The translations under genes and the position numbers were made by a program. 46,646 nucleotides of DNA from Bacteroidales bacterium (GTDB lineage Bacteria > Bacteroidota > Bacteroidia > Bacteroidales > GCA-2748055). Below the pieces are notes generated by a model that was not told where the DNA came from, searched no databases, and saw only the letters and a list, made by a program, of their open reading frames with translations. Where the stretch lies: positions 1-46,646 of the forward strand of contig JAFGWU010000048.1 of NCBI GenBank assembly GCA_016936975.1. The letters are read 5' to 3'. This document shows positions 37,464-45,806 of the stretch, one piece after another; position 1 is the first letter of the stretch; the number at the start of each line of letters is the position of its first letter.

Positions 37464-37573
37464 ATACCGCTTGCCTTCTGTTTCAGTAACATATCAGCAA
37501 AGGTAAAAAACCATTTGGAAAGTTATCGCTGTAAGGAAAATAAAGGAGAGAGATTGTACTGCGTGGATTCTCC

Positions 37574-40500
37574 TCAATCCGAAAGCGCGATCCGGATGGT
37601 TGATTTTCCGCCGTACCCTTCGAGCGTTACAAAATAGATGCCCGGTTCCCCGATATCCTCCTTCCGTATTTCCATTCGCCGGGTGAAGCGCCCTGAAAGA
37701 ACCACCCTGCCGGGAAGATCCGTTATCACATAACGGGTTTCCTCCTCCAGCGACGATTCAAGATACAGATACCGGTTCACAGGGTTGGGATAGACCTTGA
37801 AGAGCGGATCCTCCGGCAGGTCTACACCGGAAACCAGGGTGGTAACATCAATAATCTCACTGTAGGCTGACACATTTCCCGACCGGTCGACTGCCTTGAC
37901 GGCAAAGGAGTAGGTGGTCTGTGGAGACAGATTGGAGACGGTGGCAGCGGTCCCGGAAATGATTTCAAGGAGCTCTCCCTCCCTGAAAAGGTAGTATGAT
38001 TCCACCTCCCGGTAATCCGGGGCCTGATCCCAGGAGAGGGTGACGGAGTGATCCGTAGTTTCCACGGGTGCCAGGTTTGCCGGCGGAGCCGGTTTCTCTC
38101 CTTTGGGATAGATATACACCTCCCATGCCGGATTCACATCCAGGTTTGCCGGGTGGTTGATGAGCCCGTCATTGCCGGAGGATCTTGACATTTGCAGATG
38201 GGTACCTGCCGAGTAACCGTCGTGTTCCTCCGCATCGCCCCCTATGATGGTGGTCCCGGAATGGGATACATAATATAGGCGGGCAAGATCTTTTGCCACT
38301 GCGGAACCGGTGAGGGTGGTTCCGTAAAGCAGGGCGCTTCCGGTCACCACGGCTTTGTCCCTGATCCTGGAATCTGAAAAAACCCGCGCACTTTTTTCCA
38401 CTATGGCGTCGTGGCTGACGATCGATCCCCCGCCGACGATGGCATGATCCCTGACGATGGCATTCTCTGAGACCACGGAGTTATCTTTTACGATGGCATA
38501 GTCCTCTATCCTTGCATTGTGAAGAACCCTTGCCGTTCCCAGCACCTGGGCGTTGGGTCCGACGTACGCCGTAGGAGCCACACCGGCCGTGGAGGCCACC
38601 CAGCCCCCGCCATTCGGATGGGGAGCTCCCGGATGGGTTTCCTTCAGACTGTTGTAACCGGGTTTGTGACCTTCGGGCAGTGCCCCTTCGATCTGAAACA
38701 GGTAGGGATACCTGTATACCTTCGGATAACCGGGTTCCCAGGGATAATTATGATGTCTCTGCGGTGCTCCCGTGACCACAAAATAGATGGTACTGTCGGA
38801 GGGGGAGAGCGTGAAGGTTGCAGTTCCCTCACTGTCGGAAAAAAGGGTGCTGTACCTGGGGGTTCCCGAATGGTCAACTCCCACGAAGCCGTAGCGCCAG
38901 CCCGCTCCTCCGGCCGGCTGGTTTTCGAGACCGGTGAAGTGAATGGTTACCTCACTGCTTCCTGCATCGGGATAAAGCGGAATAATATTATAACCATAAT
39001 CTCCCGGGGCCAGGTATTCGGGGACGACAAAAGTCCCCGGTTCGTCAAACACACTATCGGGCACGGTATACATCCGCTGAACATAGATGGGATCAACCGA
39101 CCGGATGGCTGCCCGAATCTTTTCACCCCCGGAATAGTCCCAGGTGACGTTTTTCATGGCATGATAACCAAACTCATCATTCAGGTCATCCTGGGTGTAC
39201 CTGAGGACTGAATCCCGCAGGGAGGTCAGGGGATGGCTCGACTCAGGATCCCCTTTGCGCCAGATATCGTTTACGGTTTCCATCCCGTATTTGTCAACCA
39301 GGTAATCGAGGAAGTAAAGATTCTGGTAATGCCTCCGGGTGGTGCTGTACTGCATCATGGAGGTGAAGATATACCGCTCGGGCTGGACACCGGTATAGGT
39401 GTCCGTATAGTTTTTCATCATGAAGTTGGCGTGGCTCTCCCAGAAAAAACCGGCATAGGGCATGTTCAGCCCGTAACCCGGGTACTGAAGAAAGACCATG
39501 CACTGGTTCATGTGGGTAAACTCATGGGCCAGGGTGGCCGGACCGTTTGTGGCCCGGGGATGGATCCACATGCCACCGATCTTTTCATCTGCCCATCCTC
39601 CGAAGGCCCATCCCGTGAATCCGCTGTTCCACGTTTCGTTCATGACCACCTCATGCTTGTAACGGCCCATGTTCAGCGTGTCGGGATTGGTAATGAAATG
39701 GATGGTATCGACGAAATAGACGAGAAGGTCTTCCAGGATGCCGAGAATATTCTGCGGATCGAAGGCGAGATCACCGTTGACCGCATCGGTGGGTTCGCCG
39801 GTGATTTTTTCGCCCCAGTAGACGATGAAATCGTCCGACTGGGCCGTACGGTCCCAGCTGAAACCGGCATTGGTCCTTACGGCATTCTGCAATACAATCT
39901 CCTTATCGGTCCCGTCATTGATATACGCAATGGATGGTTCAACCGGGGTCCCGTCTTCCAGTTTTAAGGTAATTTCGATACCGTCGTCACGGTCAACCGG
40001 GCGGGGAATATAAACCGGGATCCTTGTGGTCCCCTCCAGGCCGGTTATTAATGTTGACTGGTTTTCCAGGCTTTCGGTAATATCCACGTTGTTAACTTCA
40101 TAAACCTCTGCAGTGAGTGCATTATTATTTATTACCGTAATATCGTATTGAAACTGATATCCCTGAACCGGATTAAAAAACCGGTCCATTGCCCTGATTT
40201 CAATATGCGTCCTGGTCGGCTGGTAAAGGCCGGCCAGGGTCCTTACTGAAGTTGTCTCCGGATCAACCGCGCCCGGCAGAATCTCCTGTCCGATATGATT
40301 ATCTTCATATCCGGTCGCCTCTATCCGGATATCTTTTATGCCCGAAACGGTCAGTGCCGGGTTGCCGCCTGATGGCTTCAGGTGGATGGCCCCGGTTGTG
40401 ATTTCATAATCCGTGTCGGGTGTCAGCAGATTCCCGCCCGCATAGAGCGCAGAAACAGAAGCCCGCCAGTCCGGGTCATCGGGAAAGGTAATGACGATTT

Positions 40501-41434
40501 CCTGGTCCACCGTGTTGTCGGACTGGTCGGGGGTCAGTACCGGGGGAACCAGTCCGGGTTCGTAATACGAAAGCGGGTCGCCGGCTCCGGTAATACCATT
40601 ATTAAAAAGAATCCTGACCGTTATGCCGTCGCGGTGATCGATTCCGGCAGGGAGGGTGATGGAGAATTGCACCTCGCCTGAGGCTGAGGTCGGCGCCAGT
40701 TCAAACCCGGAAACGCCGGCAGTGTATGCAATTCCGTCAATGGTGTAAACTTCCGCTGTGGCTGAAAGGGCATCCTTAATTTCTATATCCAGTTTAAAGA
40801 CATAACCCTCCACCGGTATACCGGCGTGATCCTTTGCGGTGACGATCACATTGGTGACACTGTTTTTTGCCAGCGGCTGATCAATATCTGTTGAGGTTCC
40901 CATCGGGACCTGTTCACCCTGCTCACCCCAGACTTTCCATTCAAGAATCCCCGTGGCTATGGTGCTGATCATGTGGACCCTTATTTTATTGGTCAGTACC
41001 GGGGTAAAGGTGGTGATATTATACTGATCCCGTTCGATCCCGTTTCCTTTTGCATCGGGCAGGAGCATCCACTTATTATTCAGGAAATCCCAGTACTCCT
41101 GGTAGGTTTCATAGGGGATCACGATACCCTGCCCGTCGGCCCACCAGTATATGTCCGACCTGCTAATTATGTACAGGCTGTCCCAGTCGTACTCCACCCA
41201 GTTCCACAGATTGTCGGTCCCGGTCCAGTTACCGTATGCCCCACCGGTTTTATCGCCGGAGTTGACGGGATCAATCCCGTTGTTAATCGCATACAGATCC
41301 TCCCAGGATGATACGTGGGAGGTCAGGATATCATCGGCTTTAAGGGCGATGTTCTCCTGGGCCGGAACAATATTGTTAAGCAGTAAAAGAAACAGCAACG
41401 CTGTTCCCGTTCTGAAAAATACTCTGAAATTCAT
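37574..41434 (-). CDS. Secreted HExxH metallopeptidase-like protein (Svx/DUF6055-like) with discoidin-like module, hexapeptide beta-helix, Fn3 and T9SS tail
   Basis: A 1286-residue protein counted from ATG at 41432-41434 (MNFRVFFR, signal peptide to VPAQ). A 32-codon upstream extension would read through a repeat-like element and is rejected. Order: discoidin-like module (about 30-185), Ig-like linkers (about 200-510), peptidase-like domain with His637-Glu638-x-x-His641 (AHEFTHMNQ) and a likely third zinc ligand Glu666 (WESHANF), left-handed beta-helix hexapeptide repeats (about 955-1062), Fn3 (about 1110-1200) and a T9SS sorting domain (FKVYPNPVNRYL to the end). The HExxH plus downstream Glu is gluzincin-like. 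The overall look recalls the Svx/AvrXca virulence proteins of plant pathogens, for which I recall extensin being proposed as target; I could not verify this. It would cut polymeric substrate at the surface. Confidence 0.8.
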   Translation of the reverse strand: MNFRVFFRTGTALLFLLLLNNIVPAQENIALKADDILTSHVSSWEDLYAINNGIDPVNSGDKTGGAYGNWTGTDNLWNWVEYDWDSLYIISRSDIYWWADGQGIVIPYETYQEYWDFLNNKWMLLPDAKGNGIERDQYNITTFTPVLTNKIRVHMISTIATGILEWKVWGEQGEQVPMGTSTDIDQPLAKNSVTNVIVTAKDHAGIPVEGYVFKLDIEIKDALSATAEVYTIDGIAYTAGVSGFELAPTSASGEVQFSITLPAGIDHRDGITVRILFNNGITGAGDPLSYYEPGLVPPVLTPDQSDNTVDQEIVITFPDDPDWRASVSALYAGGNLLTPDTDYEITTGAIHLKPSGGNPALTVSGIKDIRIEATGYEDNHIGQEILPGAVDPETTSVRTLAGLYQPTRTHIEIRAMDRFFNPVQGYQFQYDITVINNNALTAEVYEVNNVDITESLENQSTLITGLEGTTRIPVYIPRPVDRDDGIEITLKLEDGTPVEPSIAYINDGTDKEIVLQNAVRTNAGFSWDRTAQSDDFIVYWGEKITGEPTDAVNGDLAFDPQNILGILEDLLVYFVDTIHFITNPDTLNMGRYKHEVVMNETWNSGFTGWAFGGWADEKIGGMWIHPRATNGPATLAHEFTHMNQCMVFLQYPGYGLNMPYAGFFWESHANFMMKNYTDTYTGVQPERYIFTSMMQYSTTRRHYQNLYFLDYLVDKYGMETVNDIWRKGDPESSHPLTSLRDSVLRYTQDDLNDEFGYHAMKNVTWDYSGGEKIRAAIRSVDPIYVQRMYTVPDSVFDEPGTFVVPEYLAPGDYGYNIIPLYPDAGSSEVTIHFTGLENQPAGGAGWRYGFVGVDHSGTPRYSTLFSDSEGTATFTLSPSDSTIYFVVTGAPQRHHNYPWEPGYPKVYRYPYLFQIEGALPEGHKPGYNSLKETHPGAPHPNGGGWVASTAGVAPTAYVGPNAQVLGTARVLHNARIEDYAIVKDNSVVSENAIVRDHAIVGGGSIVSHDAIVEKSARVFSDSRIRDKAVVTGSALLYGTTLTGSAVAKDLARLYYVSHSGTTIIGGDAEEHDGYSAGTHLQMSRSSGNDGLINHPANLDVNPAWEVYIYPKGEKPAPPANLAPVETTDHSVTLSWDQAPDYREVESYYLFREGELLEIISGTAATVSNLSPQTTYSFAVKAVDRSGNVSAYSEIIDVTTLVSGVDLPEDPLFKVYPNPVNRYLYLESSLEEETRYVITDLPGRVVLSGRFTRRMEIRKEDIGEPGIYFVTLEGYGGKSTIRIALSD

Positions 41435-41487
41435 TGGTAAATCATTTTTATTCCAAATGGTAACGTATCCACGGGGATATTGTTTAA

Positions 41488-41527
41488 TCCCCCCTCCTTC
41501 ATTGCGGGGGAGGAGTTTGGGGTGGGA
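41488..41527. repeat. GC-rich hairpin element resembling a dispersed intergenic repeat
   Basis: A C-run/G-run sequence (CCCCCCTCCTTC, ATTGC, GGGGGAGGAG, then TTTGGGGTGGG) folds as an 8-base stem with wobbles around ATTGC. It lies 54-93 bases upstream of the second peptidase start. The CCTCC/GGAGG hairpin followed by TTTGGGGTGGG is reminiscent of short dispersed intergenic repeats seen in many bacteria. Copy number cannot be seen from one window. Its translation creates a false N-terminal extension (MSHPKLLPRNEGGG) of the downstream gene. Confidence 0.5.
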
Positions 41528-41595
41528 CAAAAAAACTGTTATCGTTGTCGTTTGGTCTTGCCCCGGGCCACCGGCGGCGGTCAGGCTACAAAGAT

Positions 41596-41627
41596 AAAAA
41601 AAAAGGAGGCACTGTAAATGCCTCCTT
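41596..41627 (-). terminator. Intrinsic terminator after the small secreted jelly-roll protein gene
   Basis: Read on the minus strand, the arms AAGGAGGCA (41627-41619) and TGCCTCCTT (41611-41603) pair perfectly over 9 bases around the loop TTTACAG (41618-41612) and run into a U-tract at 41604-41596. It begins 18 bases after the stop codon at 41646. It is the clearest rho-independent terminator in the window and isolates the upstream block from the larger peptidase gene. Confidence 0.92.
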
Positions 41628-41645
41628 CATATGCAAAAGATAATG

Positions 41646-42656
41646 TTATTGTACAACGACTTTCCTGGCAACCTGTGTGCCGTCGATGTTCACAACGGCA
41701 ATGTAAAGTCCGGTTGTGAGGTTGTCAAATTCAACCCGCCTGTCCATGACATTGTCCAGGGATGCGATTTCGCGGCCGTCGATGCTGTAAACTTTTGAGT
41801 TGTTTATCATGCCGTTACCGGTACTTTCGACAATAATCCTGCCGTTGAAGGCATAGGCCCTTAACAGATCCATCTCATTCTCCGGTCCCGAGTATGCCAC
41901 TTCGGCATGGGTCAGCTTGAAATTATCGAGCACTGCGGTATGAGCCACTTCAGACCAGAAATTGCACTGGGTCAATCCAATTTGAAGATCAAGTCCTGCA
42001 AAGTCAGTTCTTTCGACAGTTTGAGCGACGGTCCAGGTAAATCCGTCGGGGCTCAGGGATGCAGAAAAAGTGGTCCCTACCCTGGAAAGCTTCATAAACG
42101 GATACTGGGTCAGTGACGGAAAATCGGTAACCGTGGCCAACAACTCTGTCTGAGTGCCGTCAACAGTACTCTTCAAAATGGAATGAATGTTCCATCCTGA
42201 AACTTCAAAAAAATGGAAATAGAGGTAGTTTGCAACAGCGGTGTCAGGGTTTCTGAGGACTAATCCAGCAGAATTGTAATAAGATACGGAGTCCTGGAAT
42301 GAGAAGAAGTGTCCGTTGGTAATCTTTACCTGTGCCTCAAAATCAATCCCGCCCGGGATAACCCGGTAAATGTATGCGCCATCGTCCTGGTTGTGCTCAA
42401 AATCTCCCATGTTGGATTCTATCAATAATCCTCCATCGACTGCCTTGAATTGCAGGACTTCGGTGTCATTGATCGGCGGATCGGCAGTCCCGATGCTGGA
42501 GTTTACCTTGTATCCCTGCCAGATGGTTCCTTCCACACCCTGAGTCAAATAATCATGATTCTCCTCAAAATTGTCGGTGTAGGTAACATCCTGTGCGCTC
42601 AGGGAGATAAGGCCCAGGCAAAGCAATGAGATGAAAATGAGTGTAAATTTTTTCAT
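41646..42656 (-). CDS. Small secreted protein with concanavalin-like (DUF1349-type) domain and T9SS-like C-terminal domain
   Basis: A 336-residue protein counted from ATG at 42654-42656 (MKKFTLIF); an ATG two codons upstream is equally possible. It has a signal peptide (cut near LSAQ) and a single beta-jelly-roll domain at about 22-250 (YTDNFEENHDYL; GGIDFEAQVKI; YNSAGLVLRN; PFMKLSRVGTTFSASLSPDGFTWT; GLDLQIGLTQ). A C-terminal sorting-type domain of about 70 residues follows (SIDGREIASLDN, LTTGLYIAVVNIDG, ARKVVVQ). The jelly-roll resembles concanavalin-like DUF1349 domains that bind or cut glycans. No catalytic residue is evident, so binding is the cautious reading. It ends at a strong terminator. 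A 246-base gap separates it from the upstream peptidase gene. Confidence 0.75.
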   Translation of the reverse strand: MKKFTLIFISLLCLGLISLSAQDVTYTDNFEENHDYLTQGVEGTIWQGYKVNSSIGTADPPINDTEVLQFKAVDGGLLIESNMGDFEHNQDDGAYIYRVIPGGIDFEAQVKITNGHFFSFQDSVSYYNSAGLVLRNPDTAVANYLYFHFFEVSGWNIHSILKSTVDGTQTELLATVTDFPSLTQYPFMKLSRVGTTFSASLSPDGFTWTVAQTVERTDFAGLDLQIGLTQCNFWSEVAHTAVLDNFKLTHAEVAYSGPENEMDLLRAYAFNGRIIVESTGNGMINNSKVYSIDGREIASLDNVMDRRVEFDNLTTGLYIAVVNIDGTQVARKVVVQ

Positions 42657-42826
42657 AGACATAGATTTTTAGTTAAACGTTTTTATTGAATAAATTCAGA
42701 GTAATATTAAGCCAAACGGGTCAGATTAATCGGGAAAAAAAAATCTTTAAGTGGTAGTATGACTTCACAATCAGGAAAATTCGGTCACATTCGGGTAAAT
42801 TTTAATCATTTTTCTCCCTGCGATTT

Positions 42827-42857
42827 GTTCAGGAACCGTCTGATCATGTTCCTGAAC
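42827..42857 (-). other. Perfect 10-base-pair hairpin downstream of the first peptidase gene
   Basis: GTTCAGGAAC and GTTCCTGAAC (42857-42848 and 42836-42827 on the minus strand) form a perfect 10-base stem with an 11-base loop, 45 bases after the peptidase stop. No U-run follows (next bases AAATCGCAGG), so it is not a standard intrinsic terminator. It may be a 3'-end stabiliser, a rho-type end or an operator. The remaining gap down to 42657 is AT-rich, with no gene or clear promoter seen. Confidence 0.6.
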
Positions 42858-42902
42858 GGGCTGTTTTTCCTCTGAAACAGGGTGTTCTGTGATCGGCAGG
42901 AC

Positions 42903-45785
42903 CTATTTGCGTATGATTTTTCGTGAAAGTACAGATTCTTCAGTCTGTATCTGGAGGAGGAATAATCCTGCCGGAATATTCCGCTCCATAGGAAGGGCCG
43001 CTTCCGAACCCGTTAAACTGTTTTCGTAAACCACTGAACCCTGCATGCTCAGGATCCGGACCTGTTTCAGCTCTCCCGAATGGGGTGGTATGTTGATATG
43101 GAGGATATCTGTGACCGGATTGGGGTATAACAGGAGGTCCCCGTCATCTGAAATATTCCTGCCGGCCCGGGTTTCTGGTTCGACATCCGCAACGGGGATC
43201 TCGAACGCTTTGTCGAACCTGTTCCCATAGGCGTCTGTGGCCCTGACGCGAATGGTGTGCGACGGGCTTGTTTCATAATCCAGCACACTGTTCAAAAACA
43301 ATTTGTTCCCGTTTATTCTGAAACGGCTGTTGCCGTCGTCTCCTTCACCGGTTACGAACTGGAAGGTATGGGTATTCACATTGTTGGAATCCACCGCGGT
43401 AAACAGCCCGATTTCGGTGCCGGCGGCCAGGTTTTCATAGACAACATCCAGTTCAAGGAGCAGGTCCTTCACCGGGAAGGTGTCGGGAGGGGTGATGGGA
43501 GGAAGGGCCGGGGGTACATCACCCAAAGGATTTCCGTCCCAGTTATACCACCTCTTATGGGTATGGGCCGGCACGGTCAGTGCCGTGTCAATCATAATCC
43601 GGTAATCAAAATGGGCCGTGCGTGTTTTTTCCCCTTCATAGGCATAGTCGGTATTCACCACAACGGCTATCACCACGTCATTGGCGGGAGGGGAATCCAA
43701 GACCAGGGAACATTGGCCGGAGGTGACCGGTTCACCGTACACCTGGTTTCCGTTCACATCCCTGTAGCAGAGCTGACAGCTCATGTTTTTGCCGATCGGC
43801 TGAAATGTTATTGTAACAGAATCACCTTTAACCAGCAGGGGGATCTGGTTGGCTCCCGACCATCCCGGCGTGGTCCGGTATTCCGGGGTAAGCACCCCGT
43901 TCTCATCCAGGGTGGTCCGGGCATAGGGGGAGGCAACCCAGAGGTCCGGTTTAAGCCATGAGGGTGACCATTCGGCCCTGATATTCGATTTAAAATGGTC
44001 GTTGAGCAGCTTCCTGACCGCTCCCGTCCAGGGTCCGATATCGGTAAGGGCCTGTTTGGCCCTGTACTCCACGATCAGCCGTCGCATCTGGAGGTCACCG
44101 AGAGTGTCTGCCATGCCTTCCAGGACCCGTTCAGGACAATAGCGCCATATCCACGGAACACTGCCATCCCCCAGGATCTGGCTCAGAAAGGTGGGAAAAA
44201 TGTTCCCGTACTGGTTGCCGCCCAGGAAGTTTCTCCAGGTGCATATTTGCTGGTTCCCGTCGTACATATTAACCCCCTCGGCAGAGGGCCCGCCGAAGCT
44301 GTCATCCTGCAGCCAGCCGCTGTAACACTCAATAGGGATGAACGGTGCAATAAAGGTCACGCCGTTCAGGAATCCCATAGAACTGAAGTCCCCCGACCTT
44401 CTCGCTTCCGCTTCCTGCTGGAGCCAGGTGTTCCCTCCCTCGTGGAACCATGCCGCCTCACGTGCACCGGGAAGGTCCGCCAGGATCGCATGGATCCCTT
44501 CATGCACCACCGCTCCCATCTGGAACTCCCTGTCGCTGTATGGGCAGGATGGATCAAAGCAGTATACCGGGTAATACGATAACAGGACCATGGGCCACGA
44601 TTCACCATTGTAAAAGATACTGCTCTGCCATCCGCCGAGTTCCGTACTGTCTGCATTGTCACTGCAGGTCAGCCCCGATCCGAAGAGATAGATGGCACTC
44701 CGGTATCCGTTTTTGGCCCGCTTATCCGGAGGCCAGCCCATAACATCCCTGAAATAGGCAAAATCGGTATTCATCCGTTCCAGCATGGGGGTAATGGCCG
44801 CCTCGGTGACCAGCGACCTTTTATTCGGGCCCCACCGGAAGGTCCACCAGCCCGAGGATTGGGATCCGACCACCTGCGGGCAGTCATCCAGGTCCTGCAC
44901 AGGCATTTCCAGTTCGGGGTACTCTTCCCTGAAGTTGTAGTCGAGCGTCGGATAATAAGCGGGCCAGGTATAGGCCCCGTTCCCGGTAAGTTTAACGGTG
45001 ATGTTAAATCCGATATTGTATCCGAAGCCGCAATCCAGCAGGTATTCCGCAATATACACGCCCGATTGCCCCGGAAGGATGCTGTCAAGCGCCAGAACGC
45101 TATCTGAGGAGCAGCAGCCTCCCGGTCCCGTCCATCTCCATGAGCCGTCACCGGCACCGGAGATCACGGGAATGAGAAGAAGGGTGTCCCCGGCAATCAC
45201 CGAGGCCGAACCGGTTTCAAGGGTGTCGCCGTGATTGATGCTGATGAAGGGAAGAATGGTAACCGGCTCGCTTTCAATGCCGAAAACCTGGAGTTCCAGG
45301 ATCCCGGTGGCCATTGCGCTGATCATGTTTACCCTTATCCTGTTGGTAAAAATGTCAACTTCAAGCGTATTGTATTGGTGCAATGAGGTCCCGATATCCC
45401 CCGCCTTTACGAAGGCATCGCAGTCCCAATACTCGATCGTGGCGGCGGTGGGCTGGTCGATCCCTGCCCCGTCGTCCCACCAGTACACCCTGACGGAGTC
45501 GACCTGGTTGGGACGGTCGAATTCGACCTCCACCCAGTTCCAGGTATTGTAGGATGCCTCCCCGTTCCAGTTCCCATAGGCACCGTGGGAATTATCCGAG
45601 GAGCTGGCGGGTTCATACCCGTCATTGACCGCATCCAGGGTTTCCCATGGAGAGACATATGAGGTGGAGAGCGTGGCAGTTAATGCCAGGTTCGTTGAAG
45701 GATCATCCTGGGCGGTTGCCGGAACCGCCAGGTTTAATATCGTGACAAGGAGTGAAGCGGCTGGAATAGTATTATGCAATTTCAT
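42903..45785 (-). CDS. Secreted HExxH metallopeptidase-like protein with discoidin-like module, cadherin-like domain and T9SS tail
   Basis: A 960-residue protein with a signal peptide (cut near ATAQ). Order: discoidin-like module (about 33-180; YVSPWETLDAV, WNWVEVEFD, VRVYWWDDGAG, ILELQVFG), Ig/PKD-like domain (about 185-265; WRWTGPGG), peptidase-like domain (about 275-640), cadherin-like domain (about 775-870) and T9SS sorting domain (LLLYPNPVTDIL to the end). Zinc-site residues are His428-Glu429-x-x-His432 (VVHEGIHAIL) and probable third ligand Glu449 (WFHEGGNTW), a gluzincin-like set. Conserved Cys and Trp around the site (CFDPSCPYSD) suggest a folded extracellular enzyme. It is related in fold to the larger peptidase but lacks the hexapeptide beta-helix. 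It starts 21 bases after the GH27 gene, so it is co-transcribed with an alpha-galactosidase. Confidence 0.78.
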   Translation of the reverse strand: MKLHNTIPAASLLVTILNLAVPATAQDDPSTNLALTATLSTSYVSPWETLDAVNDGYEPASSSDNSHGAYGNWNGEASYNTWNWVEVEFDRPNQVDSVRVYWWDDGAGIDQPTAATIEYWDCDAFVKAGDIGTSLHQYNTLEVDIFTNRIRVNMISAMATGILELQVFGIESEPVTILPFISINHGDTLETGSASVIAGDTLLLIPVISGAGDGSWRWTGPGGCCSSDSVLALDSILPGQSGVYIAEYLLDCGFGYNIGFNITVKLTGNGAYTWPAYYPTLDYNFREEYPELEMPVQDLDDCPQVVGSQSSGWWTFRWGPNKRSLVTEAAITPMLERMNTDFAYFRDVMGWPPDKRAKNGYRSAIYLFGSGLTCSDNADSTELGGWQSSIFYNGESWPMVLLSYYPVYCFDPSCPYSDREFQMGAVVHEGIHAILADLPGAREAAWFHEGGNTWLQQEAEARRSGDFSSMGFLNGVTFIAPFIPIECYSGWLQDDSFGGPSAEGVNMYDGNQQICTWRNFLGGNQYGNIFPTFLSQILGDGSVPWIWRYCPERVLEGMADTLGDLQMRRLIVEYRAKQALTDIGPWTGAVRKLLNDHFKSNIRAEWSPSWLKPDLWVASPYARTTLDENGVLTPEYRTTPGWSGANQIPLLVKGDSVTITFQPIGKNMSCQLCYRDVNGNQVYGEPVTSGQCSLVLDSPPANDVVIAVVVNTDYAYEGEKTRTAHFDYRIMIDTALTVPAHTHKRWYNWDGNPLGDVPPALPPITPPDTFPVKDLLLELDVVYENLAAGTEIGLFTAVDSNNVNTHTFQFVTGEGDDGNSRFRINGNKLFLNSVLDYETSPSHTIRVRATDAYGNRFDKAFEIPVADVEPETRAGRNISDDGDLLLYPNPVTDILHINIPPHSGELKQVRILSMQGSVVYENSLTGSEAALPMERNIPAGLFLLQIQTEESVLSRKIIRK

Positions 45786-45806
45786 TAATGCGGAATTTAT
45801 CGGAAT

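Noticed and set aside
24..41434. Rhamnogalacturonan-II or plain arabinan PUL as the identity of the locus
   Set aside because: GH127 and GH51 would fit, but the other RG-II-specific families and GH43 arabinanases are not in the window, and neither substrate explains the aminopeptidase and two HExxH proteins. It remains the main alternative because the locus may extend outside the window.
41435..41530. N-terminal 32-codon extension of the larger peptidase gene
   Set aside because: The extension translates a repeat-like hairpin element and places the signal peptide internally; ATG at 41432-41434 gives a normal secretion signal.
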